From assembly GCA_036365455.1 (NCBI GenBank), contig JAWQUS010000017.1:4836001-4900000 (forward strand): a DNA stretch of 64,000 nucleotides, read 5' to 3'. The translations under genes and the position numbers were made by a program. The stretch is from Macrosoma leucophasiata (Eukaryota; Arthropoda; Insecta; Lepidoptera; Hedylidae). Position 1 is the stretch's first letter. Each line of letters opens with the position of its first letter. The notes under the pieces are model-generated. The model was not told the origin of the DNA and ran no database searches. It was given only the letters and a program-made list of their open reading frames with translations. Positions 38,501 through 50,500 of this stretch are shown piece by piece.

Positions 38501-41500
38501 GTTAATCAATTTATCTGTGACATAGACAAATATCTGTTCTTCTGTATTTACGGAATTGCGGCTGTAGTCACATTTAAAAACGTCGAGCTGAATAAAATTT
38601 GGAGAATAAAGCCACCGCAAGGCACGCTGTGCACGGGCACGCGACATGAGTTCATATATTTGATAACGTTGATTAGCGTTTCTACCAAAATTAACCCAAA
38701 AGTCACCACTATTCATAGTTTATGGAAACCACGGATTTCGAGTTGCTCGTAAATATAAACTATTAAAATGTCATCGGAATTGACTTTCCCGCCCGTCTTA
38801 CCCATTACCCGTCCGCGCTTCCATGAACCGCGTGTACAGCATGTATAACGCAGCCGGCGTTGAGCTATACGCGCGCTTTTCCGACTAAGCTACGTGTGTC
38901 AATTCATCCATAGCGTGTCCGTGGGTTGCAGTGGCGTGTCCACTGCAACACACACTCTCATATTATATTTTCTTGCAAGGCGAAGCCTACGTGCGTATAA
39001 TCTCCGCGCGCTGCGGTGGAGCCGCGGCATAAATCCGGTTCGCATTTCAAAACGTCCAGATTTTCCAGAATTCCCCCGGTTAACGAATGAAATTAATTTA
39101 AATTTGAGAAAATCCGCACGCTTGTGGAAAAACTTTCCGTGATTTAAATTCGGTTTATTTTGTTTAAGTGGCGAGAAGTTTCTTTGTTGGATTTTCGACG
39201 GTTTGCCGAGTAACGTTACCTTGATTTTAATGATTTAAGTTATACGAGTGTGAGGAAAGTAATATTTTATTGGATAAAATGGTGACTGGTAGGACTGTGG
39301 TCATGTGGTGCCACATACCTGTGGCATAGTCAAACATAGTTAAAACCATCGCAAGGAAATATGTAGAAAAACGTTTATGTAAAACAGCCTTTTGTATGAA
39401 ACAGTCTGCACCAAAATCGGTAAATCCATTTATCCTATTATTATATTATTAAATCCATTGGTGGTAGAGCTCTGAGGGGCGTAGGCATCACTGCATTACC
39501 TCTATCTGCCGCCAAATGGTAGTGTTCAGCATTATCGTGTTCCGGTTAGATAGTAATCTATGGCCCCGTAATAACTATCACAGAGACATAATAGCTTAGG
39601 TCTCAGGGGTGGCGACGCATCTGTATTTTGACCGCTGGTTTATGTGTAGATGTCTATAGGCTGCAGTCATCACTTAACATCAGTGTGAGCCGCACGCTTG
39701 TTTGCCACCTTCCTGACATAAAAAAAATCCGTTTCAGATCTGCGATACCATTGACAGACACACAGAGAGACAGGTCAAACTTGTAACATCTTGCGTCGAA
39801 AGTTAAAATGCAGAGGTGAGAGAAAAAACCAAAGAAGGTAAATAGACACCGTGAAGATGATCTCCAAACTAAAATGGAAATCGCCCGTATACAAAATGGT
39901 GATGATTCCCCAAAATATCCACTGGTAGCCACGAGACAAAGTACGGTCGGTAAGGTGACTAAAGAGTATTGGAGCGATGACATAGTGGAGGCAGTACATT
40001 ATTTATGAATGAAGCATACTGAAGTATGAACGTATTGAAGACATTGAAGTGTGGAGTGGTTATACGAATGGACGCTTCGGGAATACGTGATCATTTTATA
40101 GAGTTAGTACAGAATAGGGATGTTATGGCGCTCCGTAACCGAAACTATCGATATCCGAAATATTTTTCCGTAGCTTGAAGTAAATCAATCCGAAATAAAA
40201 GTTTCCGATAAATTTGGATAATAGCAGTCAGGATTTTGTTGTATAAGGATTTTTGAAATTATACTCGTTTGATGGAGTGAATTTTTACGATGCGCGCGCA
40301 TACTGGCATATAAAAGCAACAGTCTGAAGTAAGTTGCTAAACTTTTTTTGTCGTTTTGTTTTATTTCTGGTATATTGTATTATTTATTTATTAAGATTTG
40401 TTACAATAACAACATATGAATACAATATTTTTGGTATATGGATACCAAAAAACCCTTATTGGGCTTGTCCTGGCACCGTTACATCCGAAGCTCGCATCTA
40501 ATATTACTGATAATTATTAAGTAGTCAGAATCGCGCATGGCCCAGCGGCTGGTGTAGATCGTAAGCGATCTGCTCGGTTAAGCACTACGGGCGCGGTCGG
40601 GTAGTGTGATGGGTGACCGCTAGTGGCAAATTAAATGCGCGTTTCCGTGCTTCGGAGGGCACGTTAAGCCGTCGGTCCCGGTTGCTATCGATGGATAGCA
40701 GTCGTTAAACCTTGTCGGAGGCCTTATGGGCGGTTTGAAAACATCCGACAGCGGGTTGGCCACTAACCCACCCACCTCCACCAATCCGCATTGGAGCAGC
40801 GTGGTGGAGTAAGCTCCAGGCCTCCCCCCCAAAAAAAAAGGGGAGAGACTTATTTATTAAGTAGTCGAAAAATTACTATATTTTGCATCATTAACCTAGT
40901 AAATTATACATATATAAAGGTGTAACGTAATTCATTAGATAATTATAGTTACCTTCGCCTTAGATTGTTACGCTTAAGAAGTATAACTACCTACTTACGT
41001 CCACACATTTCTTTTTTTATCAGAACATATGCCTACACGCTTATGGTACATTTTTTATCTAAATCCGTAACTTAAATTATCCTAAACTGAAGGTTCATCC
41101 GAAGCAAGAGGATGCGACTGAAGGAAAACTTATCTTGCCCTTAAAGTAATAACCGTAACGTAACTCTCTCTCTCTCTCTTTCTATCTTCAATAAATTTTA
41201 TATGAATATTTATAGTAATAAAACAAGATTCTAAAAAAATATTAAATTAAACTAAATAGTAGGTACTTCTAATTATAAAACTAAAATAACCTGTGAATAT
41301 TAATAAAAAAAAATAATATATCCCTCTTAACTCACCTCGCCCGATCTAATTTTTTACTAGCTTACACCCCAAACATTGGGATATTAGCTTTATGAAAAAC
41401 AAGCGCGCGTAAAAAATATATACTTAATAATTTTATATCCGTAATAACTAAAACCAGTATATTCATATCCGTATCCATTACTATATCTGAATATATATGT

Positions 41501-44500
41501 ATATCCGAATATCATAATATGCGTAACATCCCTAAAACAGAACGAAATTGCTACGCAACATAATATACCTATAAGTAGCTTCACTAGTCGCCGTGTATAT
41601 TAAATTTGGTTCTATGTATATTTTTATTGGAAAACGTTATCTAGGTTTCGTCGTGTGCTATTAGTTGGTGATGTTCGTGACTGTAATTTAAAGATTTTTT
41701 TTGCGAGTTTAATGTTTCTGTTATAGACGACTCACAGAATAGACAAACAATATGACGCAGGGTAAAGGGCAATACCGAAGGGGATATCCTTCGTCATACT
41801 GTATATTGTACAAGAAAATGCAATAAACTGAAATTACTGGTCACACTAGTGAAAAAGAATATCATGGAACCAACAAAAGTATTTTTAATTATTTGTAAAA
41901 AGCGATGCGCGCATGGCCCCGGCTGTGTAGATCGGAAGCGATCTACTCGGTTAAGCTATACGGGCGCGGTCAGGTGTGTGATGGGTGACTTCTAGTGGCA
42001 AATTAAAATGCGCGTTTCCGTGCTTCGGAGGGCACGTTAAGCCGTCGGTCCTGGTTGCTATCGATAGATACCTAGTAGTCGTTAAACCTTGGCGGAGGCC
42101 TTATGGGCGGTTTGAAAACATCTGCCAACGGGTTAGCCACTAACCCTTATCTCCACCAACCCGCATTGGAGCAGTGTGGTGGAGTAAGTTCCAGGCCTCC
42201 TCCCAAGAAGCGGAAGAGACTCGTGCCCAGCAGTGGGACGTATCAAGGGTTACTATTATTATTATTATTTGTAAAAAAAATGTATAGGTAATAATATTCA
42301 GTATCCAGATAACGAATTTGATTAGTTACAGGTTACAGAGCTATACCATGAGCTTAGTAACACAACACTTTAGTATGACTATTAGGTAGAATATTCTATT
42401 TATAAGTAAACGAACAATGGTTTGTGAAATTCGAATGATTGCCTCCTAACAGATAGAGACCTATAATTCTGCCAAATAACAAAGTATACGTGACAAATAG
42501 TTACAATTAGTTATGTAGGTACATACCTACTCAATATGAGCTGCAACACAATCAATAACAAGGAAATGGTTCACTGACCTCTCGCATCATCTCGGGGTCA
42601 AACACGTAGAGGACTGGCCTCGTGCGGGAGGCCTTCGCGAGGCGCACGAGGTCGCCGTATCGGTCGCGCAGGCCTTCCAGCAGGCCCAGTCCCACGGTGT
42701 GGTGAAAACATCCTGTAATTAAAATTTTCTTTATAATATTGCAACCAAGCTGTTGCCCGCGGCTCCGCCCGCGTTTAGGTCGCTTTTCGTGTAACCACTG
42801 GAAACTACAACTTTATCTAAAAATACGTTTATGCAAATCGCATTCAACTCTGTTTATAAGTATTGAAGCAGTGCTTGAAGTAAATTTTCAATTGACCATT
42901 ACTTCTTTTTCCCTTAACCGATTTTGTCGAAACAAAGTTTTGAGAAGGCTCCTATGTAATCCACCTGTGAAAATCGCGTTCAAATCAGTTGAGTAGTTTC
43001 TTAGTTGAATAGTTTAGTTATTACCAGACAGACAGACGAAAATTACAATTTTTTGTTTTATATTATTTCGCATTAACACATGCTTGTGAAATATATTTTA
43101 TTTTTAAAGAAAAATGGAAAGAAAAATTTGACTTCAGGCGACAATTACTAAGGGTAAAAGCGACTTCTTTACGATATTCAATAAACTGCAAAGTCTATTA
43201 TATCGGTTGCCTAACTAGCATAGTTGGTAATAGATGGCGCTGCTGCTACCATAAAGCAATGCAATAGATGTGAAGGAAAGATTTGACAAATCGGGCAGGA
43301 CTTCAGTAGCTCAATTGGAAGAGCGGCTGGACTAGATTCCCAGTAGGCCGCGAGTTCGAGTCTCGCCTGAAGTCAAATTTTTCTTTCCATTTTCTTTCCA
43401 TTTTTTTGTTTACCGTTACTCTTATTTAATTTAAATAAATGAAAGGGTGCTATGTGTCTAGGCTATATACTATTTACCGTAGGTAATTAATGATACAAGA
43501 TCCAATCGAAGCCGCTGGAATGTTCAACTATGTTTATTACAGATACTGATAACGTTATTACTGCATCTCCGTAGTTATATAATATCTCTAGCAACACACA
43601 TATACGCTATAGACTAGTAGGTACATATTACACAACACATTATAGCTCAGCTTTGGACATAACATATAGTCCTGGTTTATAGAACGTAAACGCTTGCGTC
43701 CGGTATCTAAGATAAGGACAACTTACACACTATCGATTCACTACGTAAATCCTATAGGCTGGTGGAAACCAAATATAAGTAAGAGGTGTCACCAATTACC
43801 TAATTCTTTTAGTCGTTTGTCATATTTTTTATGTAGCTATGGTAACAAACAAGCATGCAGTTCACATGGATGGTAAGTGACAACTGTAGCTTATAGACAT
43901 CTACACAAGAAATGGATAGTTCGGAGTTCATATGCCTATGCCTTCGTTGGTGACTTTATCACTTCGAAAATTGATAAACAGAATGCTGAATATGAATTCT
44001 ATTGCTAAATAATCCGAGAGGCGTCAAACGACCTATGTTATCCCTATGAAAAGTTCATCACAAAGAATCGACTCGCTTCCTTGCTTATAACATGCGCAAG
44101 TTACTTGATGAGAAAAGAATAGAATCAACCTTCATTAAATATATATGCCTGTGGCTCAATAAACACAGGGGTTCAAATCAACACCATTTCAGACGATCAT
44201 AATAAGGAATCGATTTGTTTGCTTTTTATAAGACGCGCGCGTTATGACGCGAGAAGACGCATCAACCCACAACTTTGTTGTTCAATAAGTTATAGGCATG
44301 TCAAGATAGATAAAGATAACGTTATAATGTAGTGCATTGTGCTCACTTCCTCTGGTGTAACTGTGACTACCAATAAAATCTAATAAAATAAAATTAAGAA
44401 ATCAATAATATAGCAAAATATATCAGGTTTTTCTTCAATTTTAGTGGTAGATTCACCAAACATTTACCAAGATTGGGCAGCGTGCATAATCTTACATTTT

Positions 44501-47500
44501 TTTAATATAACGAAAGTGGCAAACAAGCATGCAGTTCACATTGATGTTAAGTGATGACTGCAGCCTATAGACGCCCACACAAAGACCAAGGTCGAATTGC
44601 AGATGCGTTACCACTCCTGAGGCCTAAGATGTTATGCCTCTGTGCCGGAAATTACAGGGTCGTACATCACCACCTGACCGGAACACGATAGTGCTGAACA
44701 CTACCATTTAGCGGCAAGTATATTAGGTAATGCGGTGATGCCTACGCCCGTGAGCTCCGTCACTGGTGCTCTACCACCAGTAGAAACATCATACTGATAA
44801 AAACGTAATCATACACTTATAGTCATCAAGTTTAGAAGTCGTCTCAAAATCGTAAGCTTGCAGAATATCTAAACATATAACCAACATGGTGAGCATGTTC
44901 CGTGTTCGAATCAGTCACAGTCAGTTGCTGATGTCCTGGTTCACGGGTCGGTGACTTTATCACTTCGCTAATTGATAAACTAGATCTGGTACAGTGTACT
45001 AAATATGTGTGTCTGTTGCTAAATAACTCGAAAGGCGCCAGACGACTAGAGTAGGTAATATTTCTCAAGTTCATTACAAGGAATACATTTGTTTAAAGGA
45101 CGCGTGCGTTTTGTTAGCGTACGACGCGAGAATGGTCATGAATTAGAATGCATTTTTTTATGCTCACGTTCCTTGGACTTGTATTTGGACCAAATGGACG
45201 AATGAATGGAAGAGACTCTTAGGGCGAGATTCACAGACCGCACTAGGACTTTACTTTGAAGCAAAGTACGCTTCGAACTGTCAAATCATATGTGATTGAC
45301 AGTACTGTACTGACAGTTCTAAGCATACTTTGCTCTAAGTAAAGTCGCAGTGCGGTCTGTGAATCTCACCATTAGAGGGTACGCAGGTCCAAACTTTACA
45401 TATTCAGCCATACTTAGAGATTCGATAATTTTTCGGCAAAAATATTATTTTATAAGCACAACGTCTTTGTTGACATGCGACAAGGCGTTCGCGAGAAAAA
45501 TTTGTATTAGAGGAATTCAAATTTAGCTTGACCCTTTTTTTTACGAAAATTTTTATACGCCCTCCCCCCGCCAACACACGGTACGCTACTGCTTAGTAGT
45601 CTTGTGTTATTGACCACAATTGCTAGGCTGAAGTCCTGGGTTGGAGGTTGGAGCCTTGAGTAATTTACTTCTTGAGATTACAAACAAACGAAATTAAAAT
45701 TTTATTAAAATTTTAGATTTCACGTAAAGACAGATCATGAGAGAAAATATCGGAATTCAGATGAAGTCCGCATTTGAAAAGCAATAAGGTCAGAATGCCT
45801 ATAATATCGAGCACGGTCGCAGCCGAAGAATTGACACTCGCATTTCTCTCATGGTTGTTTGCTACCTTCGTAGCAAACAACCATTCGTAACTTAAAAAAA
45901 ACACAATAATGGGTAGCAGCGTCCTACAATAAAACTACGCATGCCAAGCATATTTTACTGGTGGTAGAGCTCTAGTGACAGAGGTCGCGGGCGTAGGCAC
46001 CACCGCATCATCTAATCTATTTGCCGCTAAATGTTAGTGTTCAGCACTATCGTGTTTCAGTCAAGTGGTAATGTACGACCCAGTAATTTCCGGCACTCAG
46101 GCATAACATCTTAGGCCTCAGGAGTGGCAACGCACTTACATTGAAATCTCTAGTTTCATGTAGATGTTTTTAATCAACAGTATTACTTAACATCAATGTA
46201 ACATGTATGCTTGTTTGCCACTTCATAACAAAAAAATAGTTAGATTATGACATAAACCGCATCATATTATGATACAATAGGATATTGGGGTGGGGGAGAT
46301 GAGGGGGGGGGGGGGTTGGCCAGCGTTTCACCACCTTTTGGCTGAAGTGATGTGATATCCGAATTATTGTCCCACATTAGTTTCAAGTTTTAACATTGCA
46401 CGCGCGCGGGCGCGTCTTTAGCAATTGATATGACGGAAACCCGAGCTACGAGCTCCATCCACAGTTACTGGAGTTCTGCCACCAATGAAGTTGGCCTTCT
46501 GGGAGTCGTTTTTTTATGGATACATGAGCCGTCGTAGTTACAATATGGGCTGATATAAAATGCATCTTCATTTCCTGTTATTCAATGAAGATGAATAACG
46601 TAATTTCACGTCTGTTAACTCCAAAAGTGTAGGCAGAAGTAAAATGTATGCATTCAAGCATACATGAAGCAACAATTTGCTACGTTTTGGCCCATGTAAC
46701 AGGTTGCGAGCCTGATGACATCTCCGGGCACATTACCGAACTCTGAGGTACTAGGAAACTGCCAGAAAATATAAAAATCCCAATAGAACTAGGGATAAAA
46801 GATTTGACATTTTGATCTCCGGTAGTCCCCTATCCGGGATTCGACTCCAGGACCTCAACGTAGCAGTAGTGGCATGTTGCCACTAGATTATTGAGGCAGT
46901 TAAGTAAAGTTTGACGGCGGATGTTACTTGCTGAACTTTCACTTTTGGATATTCTATAACCTTCGATTCTATAAACTCGAGGACTATCTCAAGGATAGAA
47001 ATGTTTGGCTAAATGCTGATCTAGCTCCACAAAGGTGTTAAATGTAATAATCAAAGTGTAATGTTGATATTATATTGTTAATTTTAAGCTTGTTTAAATT
47101 ATGGAAAATTGTAAAAATATGCCTAACAGATATTTTTAAAAGAGCCGACTGAGTTTTTTCCGGCAAGTTTTTCTCAGATCATATTGGCCTTTGGAACTTT
47201 GCCGGTGAATGACAAAGAATGACTCTTTTTCTTTTCTTTTTACTCTTTGTTATCAGTTTGTAAAGGGGAAAAGAGACATTCTACTGATATACTTTTACAT
47301 TAGTTTATTACATTTAGTTTTATCTTAGTGATATTCTTGACTTTACATATATTTTTTATCTTGTTTGACATGTATATCAATTGTTATTCGCTTTAATTTA
47401 TTTTGTTTGTTTTTGACGTGTCATAAGAGGTGCCTGTCATCCTAAATGAATAAATGAGTTTCTGATTCTGATTCTGATTCATTTTCAGAAAATATGACCC

Positions 47501-50500
47501 GTAACGTATTCTGACCGACGTTTTATGACCAACTCTTTTGTTGTCACAGTCATAAAACTCTGAAACACTCTTCCTGTTACTGTTAAGTGAGCTACGAGCT
47601 GTATTTAAATTCGGATTCGGATCCTCAACTTCTGGAACTTGTGCTCTTAAATAATAAGTTAGGTTTTCAAAGAAGTTTACCATATAGTCAAATCAATTTA
47701 AAGGAAAAAAAAGGTGGTGGTAGAGCTCCAGTAACGGAGCTCGAGTGTGTAGGCACCTCGGAATTATTTTATCCACATGTGCATCTTAATGTAGATTTAA
47801 AAAAATGGAAAAAAAAAATATTTCAGGCAGGACTTGACCCACGTCCACTGGGATCTCGTGTCCAGCCTCCCAACTGAGCTACCGGAGTTTATGTAGTGTG
47901 TAGGTTTGAAGTTTATGATATCTATTTTATTTAAAGAAAAATGGAAAGAAATATTCAAAAATGAGTTATTACCACCAGGCAAGACTATCGATTCTGAACT
48001 CTACTGCGAACAACTGATGAGATTAAAGCAAGAAGTTGAGAGAAAGCGGCCGGAATTGATCAACAGAAGGGGTGTGGTGTTTCATCATGATAACGCTAGA
48101 CCTCACACATCTATAGCCACTCAGCAAAAATTAAGAGAGTTTGGCTGGGAGGTGTTAATTCATCCGCCGTATAGTCCTGACCTTGCACCTTCAGATTTCC
48201 ACCTGTTTAGGTCTCTTCAGAATTCTTTATGCAATGTTAGGTTAACATCACGAGAGGACTGCCAAATCCACTTGTCGCGGTATTTTGATGAGAAGTCCCA
48301 AAATTTTTATAGCAATGGGATCAAGTCCCTACCTACAAAATGGCAAAAGGTTATCGAACAAAATGGTACATACATACTTTAGTTAAATTTATATAAACTA
48401 TATTAAAAAATGTTTTGAATAATCTTAAAAATTGCGAAGAAACTTTTTCCCCAACCTTTATATAGCTAGACATTAATTCAACAATCGACTCATGTAGGCA
48501 AGCTGATTGTAATCTATAATTATCTAGATTATCGACTGTCATTATAACGGCAGACCCAGGATTTGGGAAGTCTAGATCGAGAGATAGGAACCGGTCGAGA
48601 CTAAAATAGAATGGCGCTTTCACTTGAAAGTGTTACTTGGTAAGTGCACATTCTTTTTTATAGATCCACGCCAAATGTATAATGAAAGAGCCTGCTAAGT
48701 GTCTCTTTACTTATATTAAAACGTAATTTTAAGATTGATTTTTTTTATTTAATGGGAGAGGCAAACAAGCATTGATGTTAAGTGATGACTGCAGCCTATG
48801 CGATGACTGCAGCCTATAGACACCCACACAAAAACCAAGGTCAAAATGCGGATGCGTTACCACTCCTGAGGCCTAAGGTGTTAAGCCTCTGTGCCGGAAA
48901 TTACAGGGCCGTACATTACCACCTGACCGCAACACGATAGTGCTGAACACTATCATTTAGCGGCAAGTATATAAGTAATACGGTGGTGCCTATGCCCGCG
49001 AGCTCCGTCACTGGAGCTCTACCACCCGTAAAAATATCGTTGAAGCGGTAGGCTAGAAGCTAGGACGCAGGACGTCACAAGCCAATGATCAAGGAGGGAA
49101 TGCCTGATTAATGAATAATTTGTGTGATACAATAACTTAGGTAGGTATATACTCGTACAACCACCATTTTTGAATGGTTTGACCGTCATTGTTCGGTTGA
49201 CTAACTGCACAAGCGGAAGATTTCTCCTCCACTTGAGGGCGATAGGGTCGTTACGACCCAACGCCAGGTAACTTACTATTTTGACGTAATGTGATAATCA
49301 CCTCATTAAATTTATTTTCATGAGCATTTTGAAGTTCATTGCTGCTTTTCTTAAATGTTAGCAATTATCCCGATACGTCATAACAGCAATGTACTGCATT
49401 ATGCCTATCAAATATTTGTCAACTAAGTCACATAATATGTCCATAGGTCGTATTGGCTGTACCATGGTCTTTTAATTGTCAACCTAAACTGAATCGCTAT
49501 TAAGCTTTGTCTCGTTTCTTGATACGTGTTATGATATAAGACAAAGGAAACAATTTTTTAGGAGTTCCTTAATTGAATCGCAATTTAGATGTCTGTCGGG
49601 CTCAGTTTTGAAGACTTATGGCCGAATACTCAAACGTCACTCAATTTTAAGCAATCCTCAATGTGCACTATCTCTATCGTTTGAACGTGTTTTATAAAGA
49701 CAGAAAGAAGACTTTTAAGTCCCACTTAGATTTAAGTGACGTTTGAGTATTTGGCCGTTATACTATCTTTGAGATAACAGAAGATTGACATCTCTGGGCC
49801 CCTTCAAAAATCTTTAATCTCATTGTATATCTGTTTCGCCAATTTAATATTGGCATTCTACATAACCTGTATATGACCAAATCACCGGAACACGTCCTTT
49901 CATTTTTAACCGATATTCTCATTAAAACAAGGTCTATATAATCTGCACGTTTTATTTTGTTTGAAATTGACGATTTTAAATGGTATTAACACGTAACTTC
50001 ACTGCTATATTCCTCGAAGGCAAAGACAGAAATAAATACATGTAGGTATGTAAAACACATGATTAGCCGGTTACTTATAGCAACACGGGCCACCGGCCGC
50101 GGCGAACCGGAGGGGAGTAGCCATATGCATGCAAGTATAAGACCAAATGGTCCTAAGCCTGTCGCCCAGATGTTTAAATGTGTGCGTGAAATTGTTTATG
50201 TATTTTGGAGGAGAAGGGAGGAGGTTGGGTGATGCGGGGAAATCGGGCGGGACGTCGAAGTGTCCATTCTATACGTAGTATTATTACATATTCTCTGCCT
50301 CCTTGGTCCGCCGCGGCGGCCGGTGGCTCGTGTTGCTCTATGGCAAGTATTAACATTAATGAGCCCATTGTCACCCACTCCGAGGATGGCACTGTGAAAC
50401 TTCTAATAAATCCCATCTGACCTGGGATTCAAACCCGGGATCTGGGCATAACAGTAGTAACCTGCTGAATCATTTCTTAATTTCATATTGGGTTATTCGA

